Shown here piece after piece: positions 18,318 to 28,400 of a DNA stretch of 64,000 bases. The notes beneath the pieces were generated by a model that worked only from the letters and a program-made list of their open reading frames with translations, was not told the DNA's origin and did no database searches. Each line of letters begins with the position of its first letter. The stretch's first letter is position 1. Position numbers and translations under genes: made by a program. This DNA comes from Dyadobacter psychrotolerans. GTDB lineage: Bacteria > Bacteroidota > Bacteroidia > Cytophagales > Spirosomataceae. The stretch lies in assembly GCF_004349265.1 (NCBI RefSeq), contig NZ_SMFL01000015.1, forward strand, positions 62,001 to 126,000, in the 5' to 3' direction.

Positions 18318-18702
18318 CGAGAAAACGGAAATTGGTTTTTTTAAAATCGATCTGATAGAGAACAACTGCCCGAACACGTTGGTGTTTTCAGCATAACGTA
18401 TTTCTTGAAATACAGTACCCAAAAGCTTTTAAGAAGCATCCGGAATACCAGCCCTAAAGTAGATGAGTGTCAAAAATGGGAACCCAACCCTGGGCAAAAC
18501 CTAATTTGAAATTGCCATTATTCGGTTTTGATTCTACAAAAGTGTCCTTCCTGCCTTGAAGTCTTCCCAGTTATAGTTTAAAATCCTGTTTTGTAAAATA
18601 AATTCCTGATGATGGTATACGTTAATGATAATCCGTGGAGATAATTTTTAAGTACACAGGCTGTTATATTTGACTGGAAAAGCAGATTGAATAAATACAA
18701 AT
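18318..18702. other. Intergenic region with a possible decayed reading frame
   Basis: No intact gene. On the minus strand around 18454-18645 two open stretches in different frames read protein-like text (one ends NYNWEDFKAG, the other continues as GNFKLGFAQGWVPIFD) and would join through a one-base shift. This might be a degraded gene, but I do not recognise a family and chance cannot be excluded. Confidence 0.25.
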
Positions 18703-19068
18703 ATGGAAATAGAAATACACCAAATCAATGATTCCAGAATTGCTGAAGTCATTTCGGGCAACATCATTCTTGCCAGTGTAGAAGATGGCGTTGATTTAAT
18801 CGGGAATTTGTATTATCAGGATTTCGATAAAATTATTATTTATGAAAAAAATATTACGCCTGATTTTTTTGATTTATAAACGGGTATCGCTGGTGAAATA
18901 CTTCAAAAATTTTCAAATTACAGGATGAGTCTGGCCGTTGTCGGTGAATTTAGTGCTTATCAAAGTAAAAGTATAAAGGACTTTATTTTTGAAAGCAATA
19001 AGCACGGGCAGATCAATTTTGTTGCCACAAAATCAGAAGCGATCGGCAGGTTGTCAAATAAAATGTGA
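18703..19068 (+). pseudogene. DUF4180 family gene with an in-frame stop
   Basis: Reading from ATG 18703 gives a DUF4180-like protein (IHQINDSRIAEVIS, then YYQDFDKIIIYEKNITPDFF), a TAA at 18877-18879, and in the same frame the rest of the family (TGIAGEILQKFSNYRMSLAV, then KDFIFESNKHGQINFV) to the TGA at 19066-19068. Family members usually have Lys at the stop position (FFDLKTGIAGE), so AAA to TAA by one base would explain it. The downstream half stays conserved, which points to a recent mutation or a sequencing error. The function of DUF4180 is unknown. Confidence 0.75.
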
Positions 19069-19107
19069 AGGAGTAAATGAATCGGTTAAATTTCAAATTT
19101 CTATTTT

Positions 19108-20133
19108 ATGCTTAAATTAAACGTTGCAGTTGGCCTTGCCTGCCTGTCATTTTTCTTTTCAGAAATGAATCAGAAAACAGGCTTAAAAGAGCCGGTTTCA
19201 ATAACAGTCAGTCAATCAGAAGAAACAAAGTCTGCCTTTACACCGGGTGAAGTTTGGAAAGACGTAAATGGTGAAGTGATCAATGCGCATGGCGGCGGGG
19301 TGCTCTATCAAAAAGGAACTTACTATTGGTACGGCGAAATTCGCGGAGAGCGTGAGTCAAAAGGAGTTAATGTTTATTCTTCCAAAGACCTCTACAACTG
19401 GAAACCGGAAGGGATTGCGTTGGCAACCGTATCGGATACTGCAAGTGACATCGTAAGAGGAAGTATCATTGAACGTCCAAAAGTAATTTTTAATAAAAAG
19501 ACAGGAAAGTATGTCATGTGGTTTCACCTCGAACTGAAAGGTCAGGGCTACAACGCGGCCCGTGCTGCCGTTGCTGTGAGCGACAAACCAACAGGGCCGT
19601 TTATTTATCAGAAAAGTTTCAGGCCAAATGGACACATGTCCCGCGATATGGGCTTATTTGTAGATGACGACGGCTCGGCTTATCACATCTATTCTGCAAA
19701 AGATAATTATGATCTGCGCATCTCGAAACTGGAAAAGGACTATTTGAATCCCTCCACACAAGATACACTTTTGTTCAGCAAACACCGGGAGGCTCCTGCC
19801 TTATTTAAAAAGGATGGGAATTATTATCTGATCACAAGCGGATGCACCGGCTGGGCTCCGAATAAGGCTACGCTGCATGTTTCAAAATCACTTTTTGGTC
19901 CCTGGCAACTTGTTGGTGATCCTATGTCCGGTCCGGATGCTGCGCTCACTTTTGGCGGACAATCGACGTTTGTCCTGCCCGTTCAAGGTAAAAAGAATGC
20001 ATTTATTTTCATGGCAGATAAATGGAACCCGAAGGATCTGAAAGACAGCCGTTATCTGTGGCTGCCGATTCAGTTTAAAAACGGTACGCCTGGCGTAGAG
20101 TGGAAAAACAGCTGGGATCTTTCTCAGTTATAG
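19108..20133 (+). CDS. Secreted GH43-like glycoside hydrolase
   Basis: 341 residues forming a five-bladed propeller of the GH43 type. The start of the domain reads VWKDVNGEVINAHGGGVLYQ followed by TYYWYGE, as in the GH43 subfamilies related to galactan- and arabinan-active enzymes. Other marks are VYSSKDLYNWKPEG, ERPKVIFNKKTGKYVMWFH and SRDMGLFVDDDGSAYHIYSA, followed by REAPALFKKDGNYYLITSG. A hydrophobic N-terminus with a Cys (AVGLACLSFFF) suggests export, although it is not a good lipobox. The substrate is probably a galactose- or arabinose-containing side chain. A terminator follows. Confidence 0.87.
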   Translation: MLKLNVAVGLACLSFFFSEMNQKTGLKEPVSITVSQSEETKSAFTPGEVWKDVNGEVINAHGGGVLYQKGTYYWYGEIRGERESKGVNVYSSKDLYNWKPEGIALATVSDTASDIVRGSIIERPKVIFNKKTGKYVMWFHLELKGQGYNAARAAVAVSDKPTGPFIYQKSFRPNGHMSRDMGLFVDDDGSAYHIYSAKDNYDLRISKLEKDYLNPSTQDTLLFSKHREAPALFKKDGNYYLITSGCTGWAPNKATLHVSKSLFGPWQLVGDPMSGPDAALTFGGQSTFVLPVQGKKNAFIFMADKWNPKDLKDSRYLWLPIQFKNGTPGVEWKNSWDLSQL

Positions 20134-20192
20134 TTAATTGATATTGACGTTCAACCCGTCGGGTTTATTTTTATCATCTATGATCTTAAAAT

Positions 20193-20211
20193 CCCCCGGT
20201 TTTGCCGGGGG
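20193..20211. terminator. Strong GC-rich terminator
   Basis: CCCCCGG and CCGGGGG flank a 5-base loop between the convergent GH43 and RDD genes. Confidence 0.8.
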
Positions 20212-20275
20212 GTATTCATTTTGAAGCCCCTGGGCTTGAAGTCAACTTGTGAAGATGAGATTGCAATTGTATGGT

Positions 20276-21019
20276 TTACTTTTGCAGGTCAATCAACTTC
20301 CATTCTCCCTCGGGTTCTTTTTTCAGCTGAACATTTACCGAAACGTTTTGATCGTTTCCCAGGACCTTAATACCAAGCTGGGCCTGGCCATGCCCGTTTA
20401 TGATGTTGATAGATCCGGTTGGTATAAAACCATAACCTTTAATCCCGCCGGTCTCGGTTCGAATTTCTTCATTTTTCTCAATTTCCCGAATCGCTGCTTT
20501 GTAGGCATCCGAACTTTTCATGACGTTTGCCGTAAATAAAAGTGTAAATGCAAAAAAGGAAATTATCAATACCAGTAACGCCAGAATCCGGGGTTGTTTG
20601 GTGGGTTTATCCGGATTTTGAACGACGATGGTTTTTGCAACTTTATCGCCAAGTCGCTTTTTATCATCATTTGTTGCCAAAATCAGAACTTCGACCGGCC
20701 AGATTACCAAAAGTAGATTTCGAAGAAAAAGTCTTCCCGCAGAAGGGGTTTGCTGCTTGTTTTCAGCATCACGGACCATAATGCCCATAATCCATTTTCC
20801 CGGGCTGATTCCACTAAAACTGTCTTTTCCAAAATAAAGCAGAAATCCTGGCAGCGTAACGGCTAAAAGGATTAGCGGAAATTTTTCCATTCCTGCTCTA
20901 TTCATCAAGTCCTGGCCCAGTGCCAGAAAAGTGGCAGAAACCATGATTGAAGTTATTACAAAATGGTCGATCAGAAAAGCCGCAACTCTTCTTTTCCTGC
21001 TTGCCAAAATTGTGTTCAT
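20276..21019 (-). CDS. RDD family membrane protein with a Coa1-like C-terminal domain
   Basis: 247 residues. The N-terminal 150 form an RDD domain: RKRRVAAFLIDHFVI with the typical Arg and Asp, several membrane helices, SPGKWIMGIMV and KKRLGDKVAKTIVV. A further helix (LLVLIISFFAFTLLFTA) leads to a 75-residue extracytoplasmic tail (GYGFIPTGSINIINGHGQAQ, then LGIKVLGNDQNVSVNVQL and GEWKLIDL) resembling the Coa1/Tim21-like fold of cytochrome oxidase assembly factors. RDD proteins are linked to ion or lipid transport. The tail assignment is my pattern reading, with moderate confidence. Confidence 0.82.
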   Translation of the reverse strand: MNTILASRKRRVAAFLIDHFVITSIMVSATFLALGQDLMNRAGMEKFPLILLAVTLPGFLLYFGKDSFSGISPGKWIMGIMVRDAENKQQTPSAGRLFLRNLLLVIWPVEVLILATNDDKKRLGDKVAKTIVVQNPDKPTKQPRILALLVLIISFFAFTLLFTANVMKSSDAYKAAIREIEKNEEIRTETGGIKGYGFIPTGSINIINGHGQAQLGIKVLGNDQNVSVNVQLKKEPEGEWKLIDLQK

Positions 21020-21276
21020 TTTCGGGAGGGTTAAGTTTTCTTCTCGTATAAATTACAGAATAATTCGTATCCGTAAGTAATCTTATTATCAGTAGTAAGA
21101 AAATGTTTCTTCAGGTTTACTCAGATAAGTGTAACATCCTAAAATTTAGCAGCGCGCCCGCATTGGTGGTATGGATGTTTTAATACAAGTAATTCAGTTT
21201 GAAATCGATGATGTTATTTCTGAAATAGTAAAACGGCTTCCTCTGGTTAACAAATACTAAATCGGGTTAATGAAAT

Positions 21277-21705
21277 ATGTGGATCATTTGGGCAATTATG
21301 GCTGCTATTTCTGCGGCGTTGGTTACAGTCTTAACAAAAGCAGGTTTAAAAAAAGTTGATTCAAGCCTGGCTTTTGCGATCCAATCCGTTCTGATTTTTT
21401 GTATTACCTGGGGTGTTGTGACCTGGCAGGGTACATTTGGCGGAATTAAGGAAATTGAAGCCAAAGCATGGATATTACTACTTCTTGCAGGCCTGGCAAC
21501 CACGCTTTCCACTTTATTTTCATTTAAAGCATTATCGATAGGACAGGCCTCTTATGTAACAACAATTGAGCGGTCGTCCGTTGTTGTTGCTATTTTATTG
21601 TCTGTTTTATTTCTCAAAGAAAAAATTACCTGGCAGCTTGTTGTGGGAGCAGTTTTGATCATCAGCGGCGCGGTTTTAATTGCTCTGTCCGACACAGGTA
21701 AATAA
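21277..21705 (+). CDS. Half-size EamA/DMT-family transporter
   Basis: 142 residues with about five hydrophobic helices (MWIIWAIMAAISAALVTVLT, LAFAIQSVLIFCITWGVV, ILLLLAGLATTLSTLFSF and a closing VVGAVLIISGAVLIAL). This equals one EamA repeat; usual DMT exporters have two in one chain. Single-repeat forms are common and probably work as dimers. The pair TIERSSVV and LFLKEKITW is typical of EamA. The substrate is unknown. A small gene follows 29 bases later and may be cotranscribed. Confidence 0.88.
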   Translation: MWIIWAIMAAISAALVTVLTKAGLKKVDSSLAFAIQSVLIFCITWGVVTWQGTFGGIKEIEAKAWILLLLAGLATTLSTLFSFKALSIGQASYVTTIERSSVVVAILLSVLFLKEKITWQLVVGAVLIISGAVLIALSDTGK

Positions 21706-21734
21706 CGGTTTTTAAAAGTATTTAACAGATCAAA

Positions 21735-21998
21735 ATGAAAGAAAAAACACCTTTACAACGATATCAGTCCATGGTGGACTGGAATTTGTACCGCCTCAAA
21801 CAAAATAAAGCCTCACTGGAAAAACTGAACAAACTGCTGCCCGGATTTGATTACACCGAGGAGGCAGACGAAACTTATAAGGCGGATTATGACGATCTGC
21901 TTTCTCTGAAAATTATCTATGAAACAGGCATCAGAAATTTTGAAAGTAAAGTAGATTATTACAGAGCTTTAATCCTCGAAACCGAGTCCGCGAAATAA
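21735..21998 (+). CDS. Small hypothetical protein
   Basis: 87 residues, charged and helical, without signal or membrane segment (LQRYQSMVDWNLYRLKQNKA; NFESKVDYYRALILETES). It is probably coiled-coil-like. It lies 29 bases downstream of the EamA gene in the same direction. No family is recognised. Confidence 0.6.
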   Translation: MKEKTPLQRYQSMVDWNLYRLKQNKASLEKLNKLLPGFDYTEEADETYKADYDDLLSLKIIYETGIRNFESKVDYYRALILETESAK

Positions 21999-22086
21999 AC
22001 AGGCAGGTAAATAATATAGTGCTTGTGTTAGTTTTTGAGTAATAAACCATGATAAAATCCTTGTAACTTTATTTATATGGAATATC

Positions 22087-23934
22087 ATGACTCAATTATA
22101 TCGCCCCACAATTCTTCTGATTTTATTTTCTTGCCTGGCTATTCTTTCTTTGTCCGCACAGCCCTGGCCCAAAGTGAAAGATGTTGATCTCAGCAAACTT
22201 AAACCATCGGATTTTACAGATGATGAACTTGATCTGCCCTATTATCTGAAACACTTTCATACGGTTGCTAATAGTGTGAGGGAAAGCGATCCGGACAAAG
22301 GTTTTATCGATCTTCCGATCTGGAGGCGACCGGCTGATAACAAGCCTTACAATGCGAGGATTATGGAAAACATACTTTCTCTCGCTTACTTTTATAGTAC
22401 CAAACGTCCCTGGAATCCCTATTACAAAGATCCCGCAGTAAAAATTCGAATTGAGGCGGCTTTGCATTTTTGGATACGTTTACAGGACAGCACCGGCAGA
22501 TTCAGTGAATATGGTGTTCAAAAGTGGAATCTTGCAGGAACATCGTTTGCTACCTTATGTATGGGCCGCACCCTGGAATTTCTGGAAAAAACCGGTGGAA
22601 TAGATTCCGGAATTTTAAGAAAAACCAGGGAAGCAGACAGAAAAGCGATCATGTTTATTCTTCGTGATAAGGAGTTTTATGACCATGGTAAAAATTATAC
22701 AAACCAGTTTACCGCATGTTTTCCCGGTGCACTGGCCTATATTAAACTCTATCCGGATAAAGAAATGGAGGTTCTGCTTAAAAAGAAAATCGCTGAAACC
22801 GTAAAAGATTTTCAGAGTCCGGCTGGTTTTTTTTATGAAGGGGGAGGAACGGATCATGGTTACAATCTGAATACACATCATAGCAACATGCGTTTGATTT
22901 ATGATTTCACACGGAATTCAGAAATTGGAAAAGGAATAATTGAAGAAGAGAAACGATATGTAGACTGGATTGCGTTAAATTCTGTGAAAGAGCCGGACAG
23001 TAAGTTCTTCACACTGAACAGAGCAACAGAAACCCGTACTTCCGCTCCGGTTATCGCTGCCTATTTTCCGCGAAGCCCTCTGGGTGGATCAGTAGAACTG
23101 CTGCGCGCTTTTACACCTTCAAAAGAAGAAATTGACGAAACCAATAAACAAAAAAGAAAACAGATTGTAGAAAACTGGCCTGAGGTTGACAAACTTGAAG
23201 TGTATTCCCCCACCATTTTACTACACCTTAATCGCTATCAATGGTATCCCACCAACGAGCAAAAACAAGCGGCGGTTAAAAAACTTCCTTACTTCACTAA
23301 AAGTGAATTTATTCAACAGCGTACCGATAGCCGGCAGCCAACTTCTTTTACCTTTATCCGGCAGCCTGGTTATTATGCAGTATTCAATTCCGGGCCGGTT
23401 ATCAATAAGCGTCAGCGTTATGGCCTTGGACTTCTATGGAACTCCCGCTCGGGATCATTCCTGCAATCACAGGCTGATTCTGATGTAGCTGCCTGGGGTA
23501 CCAAGGCGGCTGGAGGGAAACTTTACGAATCCGGTGATCTTCCGGCAAAAATGACCGTAAACGGTCAGCCGGTTATTGCACAGCCGGGAATTTCCGATTT
23601 TCCGGCAGGTGTGTTAACGGTAATTTATGCACTGGGCAGCCAGGGTGAAAAATCATTGAAATTCGATAAAGAGCAAATAAGTGTCACCGTGAAACATGCA
23701 GGAGCTTTTACAGAAACTCTTCCATTGCTTATAAACGAAGATGATAAAATCGATCTTTCAAAACCGGGAGAAATCAGTCTCAGGAAAAACGGTGAAACAA
23801 TCACAATCATTTATGATGATTCGGCAAAGCCTCGTTTAGAAAAAACAAGCCTGAAGAGCGGCACACAGTCTGTTGTGTCTGTCGTAATCGAGACGCAGGA
23901 CAAACTTATCTATGTGATCAAAGCCCAGAAGTAA
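22087..23934 (+). CDS. Secreted alpha/alpha-toroid protein, polysaccharide lyase-like
   Basis: 615 residues with a signal peptide (LILFSCLAILSLSAQ). The first 350 residues are helical and contain the patterns of lyase-type toroids: LAYFYSTKRPWNPYYKD, IRLQDSTGRFSEYG and GFFYEGGGTDHGYNLNTHHS, with Tyr and His residues placed as in chondroitin- or heparin-type lyases. The rest is a beta-sandwich (GYYAVFNSGPVINKRQRYGL). This fits a heparinase/alginate lyase-like architecture, but I cannot place it in a defined PL family. A glycoside hydrolase of toroid type is the alternative. It stands alone. Confidence 0.6.
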   Translation: MTQLYRPTILLILFSCLAILSLSAQPWPKVKDVDLSKLKPSDFTDDELDLPYYLKHFHTVANSVRESDPDKGFIDLPIWRRPADNKPYNARIMENILSLAYFYSTKRPWNPYYKDPAVKIRIEAALHFWIRLQDSTGRFSEYGVQKWNLAGTSFATLCMGRTLEFLEKTGGIDSGILRKTREADRKAIMFILRDKEFYDHGKNYTNQFTACFPGALAYIKLYPDKEMEVLLKKKIAETVKDFQSPAGFFYEGGGTDHGYNLNTHHSNMRLIYDFTRNSEIGKGIIEEEKRYVDWIALNSVKEPDSKFFTLNRATETRTSAPVIAAYFPRSPLGGSVELLRAFTPSKEEIDETNKQKRKQIVENWPEVDKLEVYSPTILLHLNRYQWYPTNEQKQAAVKKLPYFTKSEFIQQRTDSRQPTSFTFIRQPGYYAVFNSGPVINKRQRYGLGLLWNSRSGSFLQSQADSDVAAWGTKAAGGKLYESGDLPAKMTVNGQPVIAQPGISDFPAGVLTVIYALGSQGEKSLKFDKEQISVTVKHAGAFTETLPLLINEDDKIDLSKPGEISLRKNGETITIIYDDSAKPRLEKTSLKSGTQSVVSVVIETQDKLIYVIKAQK

Positions 23935-24110
23935 CCCCTGTTTTACTGTTTCAGAGTCGATTTAATAAGGCCGTTGTACTGCTGCATCACCCGCGCAACT
24001 TTTCTATTCTTAAAAAACAGCTATATACAACCATAGGCTCTAAATGGCGGTTCTGGCCTGATTTTTTAAATAGCGGCACCAATTACAAACTAAACACCAA
24101 CACTTATATC

Positions 24111-24917
24111 ATGAAAAAGACCATTGTTTTTATACACGGAATGTTCCAGAATTCTAAAAGCTGGGATAATTGGGTTGCCTATTTCACAGAACGCGGATAC
24201 AATTGTGTGGCGCCATCATGGCCCGACCACGCCGGTGACCCTGAGCGGTTAAAGAATAATCCGCCGGCAACTCTTTGCGATCTGATGCTGGAAGACGTGA
24301 TCAACGCGATGGAGGCAGAAGTAATAGCTGCAGGTGGCAATAATGTGGAAATAAACGAAAAACCGATCATTATTGGACATTCGGTAGGAGGGTTGCTTGC
24401 ACAAATTTTTGTAAACCGAAATCTGGCAAGTCTTGCCGTTCCCGTATGTCCTGTTGCTCCTAATATGATGATGACGCTGGACTGGCCGTTTTTCAAAAAT
24501 GTGGCGGCAATTGCAAATCCTTTTAAAGGAGATGAGCCATTTAAACAAACACCGGAAGGTTTCCATGAAGCTTTCTGTAACACTCTCGACGAAGCTGCCG
24601 CACGTATCGCGTACACGGAAACAGCAACGCATGACAGCCGGAATGTGTTACGCGGATGTCTTGGACCTAACGGGCACATAGATCTGGATTTGCCACATGT
24701 ACCGCTTTTGTTCATCAGCGCAAAAGAAGACCAGATCATTCCGACAGAATTGGTTGAAAAAAACAGCAAAGCCTACACCGATGACGTGAGCGGAGAAGCT
24801 TCGTTCCACGAATTCGAAGGTAGATCACATTATATTTGCGGGGAGCCGGGATGGGAGGAAGTAGCATCCTATGTTCACAACTGGCTGGAAATGCATCAGG
24901 TTCATACAGCGGTATAA
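24111..24917 (+). CDS. Alpha/beta hydrolase
   Basis: 268 residues, cytoplasmic. The oxyanion region FIHGMFQNSKSWDNW is followed by the nucleophile elbow GHSVGG with Ser91; the acid is probably Asp in SAKEDQIIPTEL and the base His in EGRSHYICGEPGW. Such enzymes cleave esters or related small molecules; the substrate is unknown. A clear terminator follows the gene. Confidence 0.88.
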   Translation: MKKTIVFIHGMFQNSKSWDNWVAYFTERGYNCVAPSWPDHAGDPERLKNNPPATLCDLMLEDVINAMEAEVIAAGGNNVEINEKPIIIGHSVGGLLAQIFVNRNLASLAVPVCPVAPNMMMTLDWPFFKNVAAIANPFKGDEPFKQTPEGFHEAFCNTLDEAAARIAYTETATHDSRNVLRGCLGPNGHIDLDLPHVPLLFISAKEDQIIPTELVEKNSKAYTDDVSGEASFHEFEGRSHYICGEPGWEEVASYVHNWLEMHQVHTAV

Positions 24918-24946
24918 ACACAGCAGGGAAACATTATCAAGAGGTG

Positions 24947-24974
24947 AAAAGATCAGGGTAAAAGCTGATCTTTT
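24947..24974 (+). terminator. Intrinsic terminator after the hydrolase gene
   Basis: AAAAGATCAG and CTGATCTTTT form a 10-bp stem with an 8-base loop and a T-tail. Confidence 0.8.
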
Positions 24975-25152
24975 TAGTTTTATGAAAATAATGCGGGTTG
25001 AAAAATAGATAAAACAGGATGCGTTATGTCTGATAATCAGTATCTTATCTATTTTTAAATATTAGAAAAATAATTTTCAAAAAACCAGAATTTATGAGCT
25101 TTCAGGCATGGTTTTGTAAGTAAACTATATACAACTAAAAACCAAAACACTT

Positions 25153-25350
25153 ATGAAAACTTCAATCAGATCATCAAAGCCGGTGCATGCAAATTTGTTA
25201 GATTCACCAATGCATTTTAGGGAAGATACCAATCCTTTTCAAAAGAGTAATCAGGAAGAGAAAATGCCTTCTCCATATTCCAACAATAGTGAAAAGTCGC
25301 GGAAAAGGCCACGAATTTTGAAACCGGTTTATTCTGTACGATTATTTTAA
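25153..25350 (+). CDS. Possible small basic protein
   Basis: 65 residues, Lys/Arg/Ser-rich and disordered in appearance (EKSRKRPRILKPVYSVRLF at the end), with no recognised family. An ATG start and an excellent terminator 54 bases after the stop suggest transcription. The 5' region shares CTATATACAAC with the region before the hydrolase gene. It could also be a noncoding transcript. Confidence 0.35.
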   Translation: MKTSIRSSKPVHANLLDSPMHFREDTNPFQKSNQEEKMPSPYSNNSEKSRKRPRILKPVYSVRLF

Positions 25351-25403
25351 AAATAGCAATGGTTTCAAACAAACACTTCAAATTAATGTCATTGAATGCG
25401 ATT

Positions 25404-25423
25404 CCCAAGGCCGAAGCCTTGGG
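25404..25423 (+). terminator. Intrinsic terminator
   Basis: CCCAAGGC-CGAA-GCCTTGGG followed by TTATTTTTTG. It serves the small gene on the plus strand and may also end the kinase transcript from the other side. Confidence 0.85.
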
Positions 25424-25450
25424 TTATTTTTTGTTCAAAGGAATTTGTTT

Positions 25451-28400
25451 TTATTGAAAAGGAAGATAAACACTAAACGTAGATCCTCGTCCGGGTTCGC
25501 TGGTGACCGAAATGGTACCTCCGTGATTGGCCGCAACCCGGTCGCAGATAGCCAATCCTATCCCTGTTCCAGTATATTCGCTTCTGCCGTGCAGGCGCTG
25601 GAAAAGCTGAAAAATGCGGTCCGCATATTTCTGGTCGAACCCGATGCCGTTGTCTGACACTTCAAATTTATAGTATAAACTTGCCGCCCGGCTCGGAACA
25701 ACCGATAGGGGCAAATCGTTATTCGAAACAATTTCAGATCTGATATTTATGACCGGGTTCACATTCGGTTTACGGAATTTGAGCGCATTGCTGATCAGAT
25801 TTTGAAACAGCTGTCCAATCTGTGTAGGATCGCCCTGAATGTCCGGAAGATGAGTAACTGTAACTTCGGCAGCGGATTCCTGGATCACTAATTCCAGGTC
25901 TGTCAACACATCATGAATGACTTCCGATAGTGAAATCGTTTGCGTATTCTCTTTTTTACTCGAAATCTTAGAAAACGTTAGCAGGTCTTCAATTAAATCG
26001 GACATGCGTTTGGCAGCGCTTTGCATCCGTGAGAGATAACCAACACCTTCACCAAGCTGTTCGGAATACCGGTTAACCAGCAGATTTCCAAATGACTGTA
26101 TCTTGCGAAGTGGTTCCTGTAAGTCGTGAGAGGCAACGTAGGCAAATTGCTGCAGGTTCAGGTTGGATTGCACAAGCAGGTTGTTGGACTCTGCAAGTTC
26201 TTCATTGGTTGCAACATACTCTTCGTTTATAGAGGCAAGTTCTTCGTTCATGACTTCCAGCTCTTCGGTTCGTTCCTGAACTTGCTGTTCCAGAGCAAGT
26301 TTTACTTTACGCTGTACAGTAACGTCCTGAGCAGTACCAACAACTTTATAAACTTCTCCCTTTTCATTGTAAAAAGACTTACCCTGCGCATGTATAATTC
26401 GTTCCATTCCGCCTGTATCCAAACGGTACTCTACATCAAAAATACCATCAGTACCCATCTTTAGGGCATGATCCATTGCAGCTTGCATTACCGGTTTATC
26501 CGATTCCCTGATAGGCAGAAAACCTTGCTCAGGTGTAATGGTATCCTCTTTTTCAAAGCCAAACCATCCTTTCAGCCTTTCAGAAAATTCCAGTGTTCCA
26601 TTAACAATATCCAGCTGCCAGGTTCCCAGGTCTGCTAATTCGATAGCTCCGCGCAGGGAACTTTCGGCTTCTTCTATTTTTTGCCTTGCTTCAACCTGCT
26701 GCGTAACATCAGTGGCTACTACAAACACGCCGGTGATATGATTTTCTGCATCACGCTGAGGTTGGTAAGTCAGATCAATATAAATTTTTCGAATTTCATT
26801 GTTACGCAGTATGTCAACCGGCTGCTCTTTTGAAAGATATGGAATACCTGTAGACATAACGCTCTCTATAAGCTTTTCAAAACCTTGTCCAACTAGTTCA
26901 GGCATAGCTTCAAGCATAGGTTTTCCAATAACCTCCTCAATTTTTCGTCCGACCATTTCTCCATAAAATGGATTGGCCATCGTTATCGTCAGGTTGTCCT
27001 TACTAATGATTGCAATTGCGATTGGTGATTGTTCAAATAAGTCGAGAAGTTGTCTTTCACTTTCCTCAACCTGTTGTTGGGCAAGGACTCTTTCAGTAAC
27101 ATCTATGGCGATGTCCAGAATTGCATAAACTTTACCTTCATTATCAAAAATAGGAGAGTAAGTGATATTGTAGTAATTGTGGCTCATTACTCCATTTTGC
27201 ACTATATTGACCTGTGCGCCGAAGCTTTGATACATAATTCCGGTAGTAAATACGTCGTCCAGAATTTGCAAAAATGCCTGGTTATTAAGTTCCGGCATTA
27301 CCTCACGAAGCGGAATACCAACAATGTCCGGCCCTTTTCCCACAATGTCAATAAAGGCTTGGTTAGGCATTTCTACAATCAGATCCCTGCCCACGAAAAG
27401 TCCTATGGCAGCGGGAGCAGAAGCGACGACAGATCGTAATTTTGCTTCGCTTTCTTCCAGGGCTTTTTGAGCAAGTACCTGTGCCGTGACATCAATGGAC
27501 ATATTGACTATTCCATAAACCTCACCTTCACCGTCAAAAATTGGTTTGTATGTAAAATTAAAATAGTAGGTACTCATTACGCCACCGACTTCAATTTCAA
27601 CCGGAGCGTTTTTTGAGCTGTAAGCTTCGCCAGTCGTTAATATCTCGTCCAAAATATCTAAGAATGGCTGGCCTTCCAGTTCCGGCAATGCTTCACGAAG
27701 CGGTTTGCCAATAACCGATTTATCCTTACCCCAATAATCGATCATGGGTTGATTGGCCAGCTCAACGACCATGTCTTTTCCAACAAAAAGGCATGTCGCA
27801 ACCGGAGCCTGATCAATCAGTGCACGGAACTTGGATTCGCTCTCGGCTAGATTTCTGATGGCATGATATTGTCGCGTTACTTCGGTGGCAAGGATCATAA
27901 TACCGTTTATGACACCATCATCATCACGCATGGGTGTATACACAAAATCGAAATATACATTTTCCGGAGAATCGTTACGAATAAGTTTTGCAAGCATTCC
28001 ATTGCCGTAATACGGCTCTCCACACTCATAAACATCACCCAGAATTTCCATGAAAACCTGGTCTTTAATCTCAGGAAGTGCATCAATTAACCGTTTTCCG
28101 ATAACGGACGAATCTTTACCCCAAACTTCAAAAATCTTTTCGTTTCCCAGTTCTATGACAAAGTCCCGACCTTTCAAAAGACCGATAGCCATGGGCGCCT
28201 GTTCAACGATTGTTTGAAAGCCCCGCTGGTGCTTTTCCCCCTCTCTTACCTGTTCTCTGCTTAGAACATCTTTGGTTACATCGATGAAGGTACCCAGAAA
28301 GCGGTTAGTGTTATTCGAAGGATCTACATGGATTTGGCCTTTGCAGGAAACCCAGATTGTATCCGCTTCTACTTTTTCGTCTGCACGAATTTCGACCGAT

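Noticed and set aside
24179..24769. 196-codon minus-strand frame opposite the hydrolase gene
   Set aside because: Shadow of the real plus-strand gene, with Ser/Arg-rich nonsense composition.
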